From positions 151,598,285 through 151,662,284 of the forward strand of contig CM062293.1 in the NCBI GenBank assembly GCA_031216915.1: a stretch of DNA of 64,000 nt, given 5' to 3'. This DNA comes from Pictodentalium vernedei. Lineage: Eukaryota; Mollusca; Scaphopoda; Dentaliida; Dentaliidae. The notes under the pieces are model-generated. The model saw only the letters and a program-made list of their open reading frames with translations, did no database searches and was not told where the DNA came from. The position numbers and the translations under genes were made by a program. How positions within the stretch are numbered: the stretch's first letter is position 1; every line of letters begins with the position of its first letter. Below are positions 20,843-31,489 of the stretch, piece after piece.

Positions 20843-21492
20843 GTTACACAGTTTGTTGGTGGCCTAATATGGTATATATGGTGTCAGTTAATTTCATCTT
20901 GGACAATAGCTTCACAGTTTGTTGGTGGCCTAATATGGTATATATGGTGTCAGTTAATTTCATATTGGACGAGAGCGAAGCTCGAGTCCAATATGGAATT
21001 GACTGACACTATATATACCATATTAGGCCACCAACAAACTGTGTAACGAATATATCTTATCGACTGCTGCATCGATGCACAGAACTAATAACAACACCGA
21101 TCAAAATTAAATGAGAGAATTCTCACAATGTGTTCACGTGTCTTTGCCTTGTTACAATTTATGGGAGAGTGCCTACAGGCACTCTCCCATAAATTGTAAC
21201 AAGGCAAATTCATACGTACCAAACAGTTTCATTTCGAAGGTAACATGACACACATCCATAGAATATGAAGCCTTTTAAGTTGCCTAACCTTCACTTCAGA
21301 CCAAATATGGGCTTCCAACACTCAATCTTTCAACTTGAATAGTTTATCGGCTCACTCCATTTTGAATAATCAATGAACAAAGGGGAGATTACCCATAGCT
21401 GTCAGCGTATATTGATGTTGGCAGGCAGTATATGGTTTATATGCAGCCTGCATGTGACGTCTTTGAAATTTCCAGATACTTGTAGGAGGTAA
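20843..21492 (-). mobile_element. Palindrome-centred repeat FB600, copy 2
   Basis: Reverse-oriented relative of 9077-9668. The left end has TTTGTTGGTGGCCTAATATG twice in tandem (about 20851 and 20911) and then mirrored at about 21018-21045, producing a ~200-bp palindrome. The central hairpin is GGGAGAGTGCC/GGCACTCTCCC (about 21162-21190). Confidence 0.85.
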
Positions 21493-22171
21493 GATGTCGC
21501 CTCATATTTGAACTTTGAGAATACAATCGTCCATTTCTAACTGTTCAGGATCGCTCTCATCGCTTACATTCTGTAGCGGCCTTAACAGAACAAGCGCTTC
21601 GCCTTTGTTTGACAATATCGCAATGTACGGGCGATACAGTTTTGTAGATGGATCTAAAATCCGTGCAACGCCAAAAATTGTTTGTTTTTACGGTTCCGCA
21701 ATACTGATTCTGAAAGAACGAATTATTAGGTGTACACAATCTCTGAAGACCGCAAACAGAATAATCTGTTGAGAATTTGTTGACAATCATCTATTAAATA
21801 CAAAATGGCATTATATTAACCTTTGCCTAATTAAAGATGTGGAGAAGTAAGCAACTGCCTGCAGGAACGCTGAAAATTTATATTATTTCTAAATCATGTT
21901 GAAGGAAAACTTCATCTTCAAAAGACAAGAAAAATGGAAACGACGTTTTCCCGGTCAAAACAGTTTCGCACATTGTAAATATATCTCCATGGATAAAGCA
22001 TACCACAGAATATCTTTGCTTTTGGAAAAAAGATAAATTATGCAAATAGATACAAGGCAGTCTTGTGTTCGTCAATGCTCTCCAACTTCCATTACATGAA
22101 GTCAATGGAAAAGTATACTGAAGAGGTAAGCATTCTGCAACATAAGTTCTAATGGTTGTTTATAAATGTAC
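21493..22171. other. No gene recognised
   Basis: Short frames only. No repeat that I can match within the window. Confidence 0.5.
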
Positions 22172-24330
22172 TTAAGGGCCTATATAAGTAATGAAATTTT
22201 GTTTATTTTGAAAATTCTCACCTCTGATATTCCTTCAATTCAAATTAAATATACACAAAATGTATATCAAAATGAAGGTTGGGATGTGTAGAACACGAAA
22301 CACATACGTAATCAACTCATTGAGTCGACTGTAGGCACCACTGGTTCCTGTCAGTCTGCTGCCGTATTCGCTCCAGAACTGATAATTTAATAATATTTCA
22401 CGAAAACAACTCGTGGCCAAATGTGCTTTATATATCCAAGACCAAAGCTAGGGGATAACAATTCTTCAAAACACGGCGACAGAGCTACATTAGGGAAAAT
22501 TCCAAAGCCGTTGCTTTTGTTTACGTATGTTTCTACTTTCGATTTCCGGTCGACGTCATCGGACAGAAAAAGCATGTAAAAACAACGCCGTCTAAAATCA
22601 AATAATGAAAAAGATCGTCTTCATACAGTATACTGTTATGAGATAGAGATTGCACAGTTGCCATATTCAGTGCAAGGTATCATGATACCTGTTGAAATTT
22701 CTTAGAATTGCGATTTTGTTTTTGGATGGAAATTCGTGGTAACGAGTGATTTGCGCATGTCTGTCGAGCATGGAAACCATCTTCAGTAAAAAATGCAGAC
22801 AGTGTTGTCCTTTTCCAAAATGTAGTCCTACCGCTGTATTCGAAAGTGTTTTGAATGACTAGCTTTGTTCTTGGATATATGAAGCACATTTGGCCACAAG
22901 TTGTTCTGATGAAATATTATTTTATTATCAGTTCTGGTGCGAATACGGTAGCAAACTTCCAGGAACCAGTGGTGCCTACAGTCGACTCTATGAGTTGATT
23001 ACATATGTGTTTCGTGTTCTATACATCCCAACCTTCATTTTGATGTATAATTTGTGTATATTTAATCTGAATTTAAGGAATATGAGAGGTGAGAATTTCA
23101 AAATAAACAAAATTCCATTACTTATATAGGCCCTTAATACAGTGGGTTCATTGAAAACACAATCTTCTGTTATGTTGTCTGTGCATATGTACATGAAGTG
23201 TTCACTCTGGTCCGAAACTGTCGGGTTTCAAATGTTGAACCATTTTGGATATTTTAGTGTCAAGCAAAGTGTTTTGATGACAAAACACTAATGGGAGGAG
23301 GTGGGTTGGGGGGTGCGAATTGGTCTCCGTGTCTGATCAAAATAAATAGACCGAGTTTCGAGAGTGAACGGACACATAGTTACCAAAAAATCCGACAGAA
23401 CTCCAGAGTTCTGAGGAAATCGTCATGAGGCGACAAGTGCCGTCACTGATGAATTAATGATCAGGCTGAATGCCGTAGGTACCTACATCTGTTATTGCAC
23501 TTGTGTAATAACCGATAAATCGACTAATTACCATTAACTCACTGGGTTTAGCTGGTCGCGGGTCTTTACAAAAGGCAGCATTTAAGGGACTAAAAAAGTA
23601 ATGGAATTTTGTTGATTTTGAAATTCTCACCTCTGATATTCCTTCAATTCAGATTAAATATACACAAATTATATATCAAAATGAAGGTTGGGATGTATAG
23701 AACACGACACATATATGTAATCAACTCATAGAGTTGACAGCAGGCACCACTGGTTCCTGGAAGTCTGCTATCGTATTCGTACCAGAACTGATAATAAGAT
23801 AATATTTCGTAAGAACAACTCGTGGCCGAATGTGCTTCAGATATTCAATAACAAAGCTAGGCATTCAAAACTCTTGCGAATGCAGTGATAGGACTGCATT
23901 TGGAAAAGGACAACCCTATCTGCATTTTTAGTGAAGATGGTTTTCATACTCAACAGATATGCGCAAATCACTCGATACCACGAATTTCCATCGAAAAACA
24001 AAATCGTAATTCTAAGAAATTTCAACAGGTATCACGATATCTTGCATTGAATATGGCAACTGTGCAGTCTCTATCTAATAACAGTATATTGTATTAAGGG
24101 CCTATATAAGTAAAGAATTTTGTTTATTTTGAAATTCTCACCTCTCATATTTCTTAAATTCAGATTAAATATACACAAATTATACATCAAAATGAAGGTT
24201 GGGATGTATACAACACGAAACACATATGTAATCAACTCATAGAGTCGACTGTAGGAACCACTGGTTCCTGGAAGTCTGCTACCGTATTCGCACCAGAACT
24301 GATAATAAAATAATTTTTCATCAGGATAAC
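22172..24330. repeat. Cluster of four copies of a ~515-bp TTAAGGGCC element in mixed orientation
   Basis: Copies: about 22172-22460 (plus, truncated), 22618-23137 (minus), 23583-24095 (plus), 24096-24325 (plus, truncated). Landmarks are TTAAGGGCCTATATAAGTAA, CACCTCTGATATTCCTTCAA, AATGAAGGTTGGGATGTGTA and CCACTGGTTCCTG; the far end reads CTATCTAATAACAGTATATT. The first two copies form an inverted pair of about 1 kb. All are non-coding. Confidence 0.85.
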
Positions 24331-24334
24331 TTGC

Positions 24335-25412
24335 TCTTCTTCTTCTTCTTCTTCTCATACAAACTTTGTCTGGGCCATAACTTTTTTGTCTTTTGACCTA
24401 CACCTTAGATACCTGGCATGTGGATGTATCACCATGAGCCGGTGTGCAGTGTACTATAGTGACCTTCATGTGATCTTGACCTTTGACCTGACGGTCAGAT
24501 TTATGTGTTTTTTTTAAGGATAACATCACACAAACATTGTCTGGGCCATAACCTTTTTGTCTTTTGACCTACACCTTAGATACTTGGCATGTGGATGTAT
24601 CACCATGATCCGGTGTGCTGTGTATCACCGTGACCTTTATGTGACCTTGACCTTTGACCTGAAGGTCAGATTTATGCCTTTTTTAAGGTAAACTGTCTGG
24701 ACCAGAACTTTCTTGTATTTCGAGTCAGGCTTTAGATATTTGGCATGTGGATGTATCACCATGAGCCGGTGTGTAGCGTACCATTGTGACCTTCGTGTGA
24801 CCTTGACCTTTGATCTGAAGGTCAGATTTGTGCTTTTTTTCAAGGAAACTTTGTCCTTTGTCTTTTGAGCCATGCCTTAGATGTTTGGCACGTGGATGTA
24901 TCTCCATGAGCCGGTGTGTCGCATACCATCGGTCCCTTCATGTGACCTTGACCTCAAGGTCAAATTTATGTACTTCAAATAGGGAGTAATTGTCCAGACC
25001 AGAATTTTTTTGTTTTTTGACCTAGGACTTGGTTATTTGACATGTGGATGTATGGCAAATAGACCGCATGTCACATGTAATCATGACATTCATGTGACCT
25101 TGACCTCAAGGTCAAATTTATGTACTTTAAATAGGGAGTAATTGTCCAGACCAGATTTTTTTTTGGACATGTGGATGTGTCACCATGAAACCGCATGTCC
25201 GCTACCTTGATGAACTGCATGTGACCTTGACCTCTGACCTCAAGGTCAAATTTATGTACTTCAAATAGGGAATAATTGTCCAGATCAGAACTTTTTTGGT
25301 TTTTTTTTACCTAGGACTTAGATGATTGACATGTGGATGTATCACAATGAGACCACATGTCATCATGACCTTCATGTGACCTTGACCTCTGACCTCAAAA
25401 GGAAGGGGAGAC
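24335..25412. repeat. Tandem array rich in TGACCTTGACC, unit about 120-170 bp
   Basis: At least seven diverged units, each with TTGTCTGGGCCATAAC or GTCCAGACCAGA, a GACCTA(C/G)(A/G)CTTAGAT segment, ATGTGGATGTATCACCATGA and TTCATGTGACCTTGACCT. TGACCT/AGGTCA occurs many times. The array starts just after a TTCTTCTTCTTCTTCTTCTT run. Confidence 0.85.
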
Positions 25413-25914
25413 ATATGTTTTAGTGTGCTAAAACACTTTCTAGTTTTTATTAAAAACTAGTAATTTTCCTATAACCTCCTCATGTACTCGAAAATTTACG
25501 TTATTTTCTTCTCTAGAAACAGAATGATGGAGGTATTACAGTTCAAAGTTTTCTATTTATTTTTTGCCACAAAAGAATGAACCTGGCTGTAGCTCAGTAA
25601 GTTCAGGCGTTCACTTTGCTGTATGAAAAAATACGCGTTCAATGCGATGTGTGTTGAAAACCCATCTGTTCTTAGATTTTTCTCATTATCCTAACACATA
25701 CATTTTTCGCTTTGTTCTGGTTGCATCTTCGTCTATAGTGCATGTTTTCGCAAATTAGCTTGCCAAGAGGCAGGAATACTCCACAGTCAGTATATTTAAA
25801 CCAAAATGTTGGAAAACAACCAATTGCCCCCATTACTCTGCAGGCCATATTGTATAATTAGAGGCGCTATTATGTTGCAAAAATTAAGTCAAATAACTGT
25901 TGATGCTTTTTGTC
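25413..25914. other. No gene recognised
   Basis: AT-rich. A CTGTAGCTCAGTAAGTTCAG stretch near 25594 resembles a tRNA A box, but no cloverleaf follows. Confidence 0.5.
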
Positions 25915-27000
25915 TGTTCAGCATCACTAACTGTCTGCCAGATGTAATGTTTCCTTGAAATAAAAGATTACGAATATTCTCTATTACACTTAATAAATAG
26001 CCCTTGTGACATCCTAAAAAGTTATATGCGTTGACACTGTTATGTTATCAACATAAGCAATGCATTTCTTCTCTGTTATGTCAGTGATGAGGCCCTTAAT
26101 TTCAGATGTTCATGTAGGAGCAATTTGCGCACTGGGCAAATGCGTACAGCACGTTAATGATACACTTTCCTCCAATCAATGCTGGCTCTTCGTGTGGCGG
26201 TTTATTAAATTCGGAAGTTAAGTAGTAGGTAGCTGGCGTCGGATGGTTCTCTCCGTGCTATCCGCCCTCATTCATCCTACACAATACAGGTCGGGGAAAG
26301 AGTCGTGATACACCAAATAATAAACAAACAAATGCAATCCATCACTACAAACTTTAAATATTCTGTGTATTTTGAGATAAAAGATATTTCTGTCACAGAA
26401 TGACTGGTAGTATAAAGCTAAACATGGTTGGCGGACCGGTGTCATGAGTCCATGTGCTACACTGTTTGTCATGTATGGATAGCATACTTTCAGAGCGTGT
26501 GTATGGGATAGTTTGGTTTGGTTTGGGGGGGGGGGGGGGGCGTTTTATTTCAGTTTTACATTTTAGATCTCTGAATCGTCTTTTCGTCTTGATTTGCCGC
26601 TAGCGGTTTTATCTGGAATATTTTTTGATATGATGTGTTTGTCTGTTCAGCACCACTGACTGTCTGCCAGATTTAATGTTACCCTGAAATAAAAGATTGC
26701 GAATATTCTCTACTACTCTTAATAAATAGCCCTTGTGACAACCTAAAAGAGTATATGCAGTGACACTGTTATGTTACCACCATAAACAATGCATTTCTTC
26801 TCTGTTATGTCAGTGGTGAGGCCCTTAACTTCAGCTGTCCATGTGGGAGCAATTTGCGCCACTTTTGGAGCTAAACAAGGTTGGCGGACCGGTGTCATGA
26901 TTCCATGTGCTATACTGTCTGTCATGTATGGATAGCATACTTTCAAAGCGTATGTATGGGATAGTTTAGTTTGGTTTGGTTTGGGTGGTGGGGTGGGAGG
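25915..27000 (+). repeat. Large direct duplication, one copy carrying a ~266-bp insertion
   Basis: 25915-26145 matches 26641-26866 (TGTTCAGCATCACTAACTGT, ATAAATAGCCCTTGTGACAT, AATGCATTTCTTCTCTGTTA). 26412-26530 matches 26868-26995 (GTTGGCGGACCGGTGTCATG, CATGTATGGATAGCATACTT). In the second copy the two blocks are adjacent; in the first they are about 266 bp apart. A G-run lies at about 26527-26540. Confidence 0.8.
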
Positions 27001-27049
27001 CGAGTAGTATATCTGGTATGTTTCGCCCACATTTGGATGACCTCGTTGG

Positions 27050-27720
27050 GTGACCTTGGAAGTGACGTCATGTCTCTTGACCCAGTGGCGCCATGTTGTG
27101 TTGTCATGGTAACTCGCGTGAGCGGCCATGTTGTGACGTCATCCCCATAGTGAATCGTGGTGTTAGTGCGCATGCGCAGCGCGTGTTGTTAGGGTGATAC
27201 GTGTTTCCATCGTCCATTTTGTGTACTGGAGGCCGCCATCTTGGTTTCTATGGTTGCACGTGGTTGGTATGTTACCCTATTTTTCTGTATTGGGACGGGG
27301 TATGTTCGGAGGGTGTGTTCGATTGAATCGGAGTGAATCTAATTACCGCAAACAACCAACTCGACAATCCCTCCAAATCACCAAAATCCATCCAAATTCA
27401 CCGAAATAGACTTTATTTGATACGGATTTCCCATTTTATCTGCTTAGCACACAGTGCTATAGTACCAGGGGGTGTGTTCCTTTGTAGAAGAGTATTTTTT
27501 TGGTTCGGATTTTCCCAGAATCCTCGTTTAATTACCCATATAAACCCGTCAAGTTGTACTATTTCGAATTCTTTCAGAATCCCATTTAGGATCGCAAAAC
27601 TTTTGGCTTATAATAGTAGCACGTAGTACCGAGGGGGTGTCTTCGATAAAGTAGAGTGTTGTTCCCATGATCCCTTTTTTGGATCCCATGACGTTTTTTT
27701 CCCAATAATAGTAGCACGTA
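27050..27720 (+). repeat. Repeat R, copy 1
   Basis: Shares with 57655-58330 and, inverted, 59400-59850 the blocks CATGTTGTGACGTCATCCCC (or diverged forms), GTGCGCATGCGCAGCGCGTG, GTGTTTCCATCGTCCATTTT, GGTTTCTATGGTTGCACGTG, and TGTGTTCGATTGAATCGGAG. It also repeats a short AGTAGCACGTAGTGCTAT motif near 27612 and 27706. Function unknown; non-coding. Confidence 0.75.
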
Positions 27721-27959
27721 GTGCTATAGAACAAATTTACCCAGAATCCATTATTTAAATTACAAGTAGGACCCATATGTGTACATGAAGGCCATGAAGC
27801 TAACTTCAAGTTCCACCATATACTCATATGAGGATCTACCCATATGTTAAGCTAAGAGATATGTCGTACGAGGTCTAATTTACTGTCCCTTTTAGCGTCA
27901 TTTCGGTTTTCTTGAGGATACCTTTTTGGATTTGTTAAAAAAATATCCACACAATTTTA
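27721..27959. other. Junction between repeat R and the Polinton fragment
   Basis: No gene. Contains the last AGCACGTAGTGCTATAGA motif and AT-rich sequence. I see no Polinton terminal inverted repeat here. Confidence 0.5.
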
Positions 27960-27969
27960 CAATTTAATT

Positions 27970-27982
27970 TCTTTTATTCAAC
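27970..27982 (-). terminator. Possible polyadenylation signal after the BIR-RING gene
   Basis: The minus strand reads GAATAAAAGAAATT about 20-30 nt beyond the BIR-RING stop codon at 28000. The AATAAA hexamer and position fit a polyadenylation signal; AT-rich context makes chance occurrence plausible. Confidence 0.45.
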
Positions 27983-27999
27983 AACAAAAATACATCTTT

Positions 28000-28478
28000 T
28001 TATGGTATGTAGATTGTCAGACATTCATAAACAGTCTTTCTGCAGATTGAACATCTTCTCAGTGGTTTACAGCAGTCTTTGCACAGGCACAAATGGTTAC
28101 ATGGTCGCGGAGCGACATTGGCTTCAGCTAATAAACACACACTAAATTTTGTCCTCTGTGAATCTTCTTCTTGAAATGATGTGTCCATTTCTTCTTCTTC
28201 TTCTTTGATGGCCATTTCTTCTTCGTTTTCAACGTTCATGAATTCAGGTGGTAAATTATGAATGTAATAACAGTCTTGAGAATATTTTCTGTGTTCTTCT
28301 ATAACATCATCTTTTGTTTCCCAGAAACGAACAATAATACCACAATGAAAACATTGAGTTCTGTCTCCTGTCCCCAAATAAAAGAATCCAGCTTTATCAG
28401 TTCATTTGGGGTTTTCACACTTCAACTTTGTAACATGAATTGGAATGTCTTGAGACGATTTTCCTCCAATACGTACAT
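28000..28478 (-). pseudogene. IAP-type gene: BIR domain plus C-terminal RING, frame-broken
   Basis: The likely start is the ATG at 28478, whose frame opens with MYVLEENRLKTF, matching the R-x-x-(T/S)-F start of a BIR domain. Frame shifts and a stop between about 28440 and 28390 separate this from the rest, which is open from about 28401 to 28000: KAGFFYLGTGDRTQCFHCG, then W, D, H and C in the BIR zinc spacing (FWETKDDVIEEHRKYSQDC), an acidic linker, and a RING (RPCNHLCLCKDCCKPLRRCS, ICR). IAP proteins bind caspases or ubiquitin ligation partners and block cell death. In the RING, the first Cys of the usual C-x2-C is Phe (FSVC), so zinc site 1 is probably damaged. It lies last in the Polinton gene block in the same orientation, so it is most likely element cargo. 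Alternatively a host IAP copy inserted here. Confidence 0.75.
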
Positions 28479-28610
28479 TATGTGTTTTGGTGGTCTTTGT
28501 TCTGTTGTCTTTCTTATTTTCTCTTCTCCACGTAATAACTGCTCCAGTACTGGTGGTGGAACATACGAAAATACGTTTCGAATGAAACACTCATTCTCTC
28601 TACAAAGTCT

Positions 28611-29039
28611 CTAGGATTTCTTGTTTCTTGGTTTCTCCATTAGATCAGTCGTAAACATGTTGGATATGGTATCCATCGGTACACCGCGACAGCGATGTTT
28701 CAAGTAAAATCGACAGTATTGTCCACACACTGGTAATTGTCCTTGAAGGCGTTTTGTATTATACTTCCAATATCTGGAATTCTTCTTCAGGACATTCTCG
28801 AATGGTCTGTGTTGTGGTGGTAATCCATAGGAATCAAAGTATTCTGCGTTGTGGTGACTCACAAAGAGAGTCACCCAATGTTCTCCTTTCCTGTGGTCTG
28901 CATCCGTGTTGGCTATCAAAGCCACTGGTCTGTGATCTGATAATCTTCTTGGTAATCTGTTTCTTGCAAATACACCCAAACATATTCTCTTCAAACAACT
29001 ATCTGATCGAAGTGCATTCTCTAACTGCAACGTGTTCAT
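28611..29039 (-). CDS. PRO: Adenovirus-type (adenain-like) cysteine protease of the Polinton
   Basis: A complete-looking 142-residue frame. The start MNTLQLENALRSD is the typical opening of Polinton proteases, followed by LGVFARNRLP. Catalytic candidates are His54 (GEHWVTLF), Asp69 (EYFDSYG) and Cys105 (QLPVCGQYCRFYL), in the order seen in adenovirus protease. In adenoviruses this enzyme matures capsid and core proteins, and the same role is expected here. Its ATG overlaps the stop of the major capsid gene as ATGA (29036-29039), so the pair may be translated from one transcript. No disruption seen. The function within a virion is known only by family; activity here is untested. Confidence 0.88.
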   Translation of the reverse strand: MNTLQLENALRSDSCLKRICLGVFARNRLPRRLSDHRPVALIANTDADHRKGEHWVTLFVSHHNAEYFDSYGLPPQHRPFENVLKKNSRYWKYNTKRLQGQLPVCGQYCRFYLKHRCRGVPMDTISNMFTTDLMEKPRNKKS

Positions 29040-30340
29040 GTTGAGTAATCGAAGATTATGTGTCTATTCTTATCCACTTCTATGATGTTCTGGAATTCTG
29101 CATACACCAGTACGTTGATTGTATTTGGTAATGGGTTTTCGAAATGGACTTCTAGTCTCAAGTTTCCTCTTTTCACCAGATCGAAGTATTGTCCATGTGA
29201 TAGATCTGGAGTCAGGTCGAAAACGAATAGGGTGTATCCATTTATGTACTCTTCTCGACTGATGTGGTTTCCTTCATTCTCATACATTTGTCCAGTTCCT
29301 TGGAACAGAGTCGCATAACATCTCGCCACTTCTTGTTGTTCGAATCTAGGTTGTAATGGTTTGGCTGGAATCTGCTGCCCATCCACGCACAAAGCCAAGT
29401 AACTGATTTTGTAGTTCTTGAAATTATATGGATTCTTTGAAAAGTTTCCATTGAAAGCATCGTTGTCTACACATCCCACCACGATGCGTTTAGGTAGTTG
29501 GCCTAAAATTAAGTTTTCTTGTGTAATGCTCAGATTTCCTTTCGGCACTGAAAACACCTTGGTTTCCACACGGTCGATGGGATATTTTGCAGTTGCTTTT
29601 GTTTGTGCTTTCTCGTGAGCCATTCTCACGAATGATTGCAGTCTCTCTTTGCGTACAAACATGGATACATCTAGAATTTTGATCTTGTATGTATCGGTAT
29701 CGGCCATCAGTGCGAAAGCATCTTTGGCTCTATTCATTTTAACATGGACATTAACTCCATTCAGCAAGTAACGAGTTTGGAAAAACGTGTCCAAATGTAA
29801 TCTTCCAGTCATGTCCACGATTTTACTTTTCTCTATAAATTTCTTTCGAAGAAGAAATCCCTTGTTATCATCTGTCAAATCTTCCATATGTTCAGCCGTA
29901 TCCTTGTACCATAATGCATAAGTCAGTTGTGACTTCTTGGCAGCTGGTCCATAACTCAACAAAGTTTCTATGAAAGCTCTGTAGTGATAAGTGTTGTTGG
30001 AAGGAGATACCAGTTTTTCATTCAAGCTGATATCGATTTGATTAAATACGGAATGCATCCATAAATTGACTGGGCCCACTTTGGCATCGGGTGCAATTGA
30101 TGCCCCATTGGAATCTACAACCGTTGCTTTAACATACAAGTAGGTTTGTGCCAAATTTAAATAATCATCTCCTAAGCCTGCAATATGGAATTCTATTGGA
30201 CCACTGTTTCCTATAGTCGCCAAAGGCCTGTGTTCTACCCATTGCCCATGTTCCACACTAGTCTGTGTTGGTGGTATAGAAAACAAGTCGAGTTCGCTGT
30301 TGACACACTCACAAGACTTTCGATTAACGAGAGACATCAT
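29036..30340 (-). CDS. MCP: Polinton major capsid protein (double jelly-roll, hexon-like)
   Basis: A complete 434-residue frame. The N-terminus (CECVNSELDLFSIPPTQTS, then GQWVEHRPL and GPIEFHIAGLGDDYLNLAQT) and C-terminus (LRLEVHFENPLPNTINVLVY, then AEFQNIIEVDKNRHIIFDYS) match the widely annotated F54H12.2-like family of Polinton capsid proteins, which are predicted to form the double jelly-roll hexon of an icosahedral particle. Length is as expected for the family. No stop or frame shift is present, in contrast to neighbouring genes. The ATG overlaps the stop of the basic-protein gene (ATGA at 30337-30340), and its own stop overlaps the protease start. An alternative ATG is codon 2. Expression is not shown by sequence. 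Confidence 0.9.
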   Translation of the reverse strand: MMSLVNRKSCECVNSELDLFSIPPTQTSVEHGQWVEHRPLATIGNSGPIEFHIAGLGDDYLNLAQTYLYVKATVVDSNGASIAPDAKVGPVNLWMHSVFNQIDISLNEKLVSPSNNTYHYRAFIETLLSYGPAAKKSQLTYALWYKDTAEHMEDLTDDNKGFLLRKKFIEKSKIVDMTGRLHLDTFFQTRYLLNGVNVHVKMNRAKDAFALMADTDTYKIKILDVSMFVRKERLQSFVRMAHEKAQTKATAKYPIDRVETKVFSVPKGNLSITQENLILGQLPKRIVVGCVDNDAFNGNFSKNPYNFKNYKISYLALCVDGQQIPAKPLQPRFEQQEVARCYATLFQGTGQMYENEGNHISREEYINGYTLFVFDLTPDLSHGQYFDLVKRGNLRLEVHFENPLPNTINVLVYAEFQNIIEVDKNRHIIFDYST

Positions 30341-30642
30341 GCACCGAGAAAGTCTTGGGTCTGAACAATTCTCCTTCTTTTTGTCAATTTGCGAGTTTTG
30401 CGTTGTGCGGGCCTTCTTATACCTTTCTTGCCGGGTGGTTTCGACCCACCAATCACTTCATTCCAAGCTCCTGCACTAACCTCTTTGACTCTTTTGATTG
30501 CTGCCTTTTTTACATTTTTCCCTTCAATGACATCTTCGGCAAGGGCTGCTTTTTTCTCACGAGCTGTTTTCCTACGGTCCTGGCTGTAGTTTTCAATAAA
30601 GGTAACACCATATTCTTCAGTCCTCCCAATATACTTCCCCAA
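30337..30642 (-). pseudogene. Basic Polinton protein (core-like), N-terminal part out of frame
   Basis: An open frame of 101 codons, very rich in Lys and Arg (for example KTAREKKAALAEDVIEGKNV, and GKKGIRRPAQRKTRKLTKRR). Position between penton and major capsid and the basic character fit the small basic Polinton protein often found there, perhaps a DNA-condensing or minor virion protein. Upstream, 30643 to about 30740 contains YYTKQAGND-like codons in other frames, which resemble the usual start of that protein, so the gene is probably frame-broken and the first codon used here (30642) is not the original start. Its stop overlaps the major capsid ATG. Function is inference. Confidence 0.55.
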
Positions 30643-30747
30643 CTATATCATCTCTGTAGCTGAGCTCCAGAAAAAACAGTAGATCGTTCCCAGCTTGTTT
30701 CGTGTAATATTCTTCGTATAATTTGGACTTACAACAGTAAATCATGT

Positions 30748-31486
30748 TTATGTAAAATGAAGAGATGTACGATTTCTGAAATGAAGTGACACTGTCACTT
30801 TCCCGAACTCGTATGGTACTATGGTTGCTGTGTCACCCCTTATACACACCTGGACGGTACTGAAATTCTTTTCGTTCCTCTTGTACATAATACACATTTT
30901 CAAAAGTTTTAGAGATGATATTCCCATATTTTCCACGCACGGGTACGATACGAAGAAGTGGTATTCTTGTATCTCCTACGACTTGGTCACGAACCACAGG
31001 ATACGTAGAGTGAATAAAAACCTTGGTTGACATCGGCAACTCTGGAAGAATTGTAAGTTCCTGATTTAAAAACACACTCATTAAATCCCAAAATATTTTG
31101 AAGAGTATGGTTCTATGTGACCACGACTCACGTACCGTGATACGAACTTTACCAGTCACTTCATCCAGTTCAAAAGCTACCTTATCGTGACGAGGCAAGA
31201 TTAATTCTTTAACACCACCGATAGCTCGTATCACATCAATGGGATCCGAATAACGACCTTCCTTGAGAGTAAGTCGATAATTCTTTTTCGAAGACCAGAA
31301 CACTGTAACGAAAGCTTCTTCTCCACGAATATTGAACCAAGTATTTGGATACTGAATCTCTGCCAAACCTGCTTTCCATTCTCCCGTGAGATTCACTGGT
31401 TGTGATAACTGAGTGGTGTACGAAGTCAACGTGTTCTCTGGAAACACGTTCATAGAACTATTACTTGGTAGAGTCAAATAAAACAT
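30748..31486 (-). pseudogene. mCP: Polinton minor capsid protein (penton-like single jelly-roll), 3' frame shift
   Basis: The frame from 31486 to 30833 (217 codons) begins MFYLTLPSNSSMNVFPENTL and contains NLTGEWKAGLAEIQYPNTWF, both hallmarks of Polinton penton-like proteins. It ends early at FQYRPGVYKG; the expected C-terminal segment (CIRGDTATIVPYEFGKVTVS, LHFRN) lies in a different frame from about 30865 down to 30748. A single frame shift near 30835-30870 explains this. In the virion this protein is predicted to form the vertices. Its ATG overlaps the stop of the upstream small membrane-protein gene as TAATG. The 5' 90% is otherwise intact. Confidence 0.85.
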
Positions 31487-31489
31487 TAC

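Noticed and set aside
25590-25625. tRNA-like GGCTGTAGCTCAGTAAGTTC
   Set aside because: No matching B box or stems follow.
29058-29318. Plus-strand frames opposite the capsid gene
   Set aside because: Shadow of the strongly supported minus-strand capsid frame.
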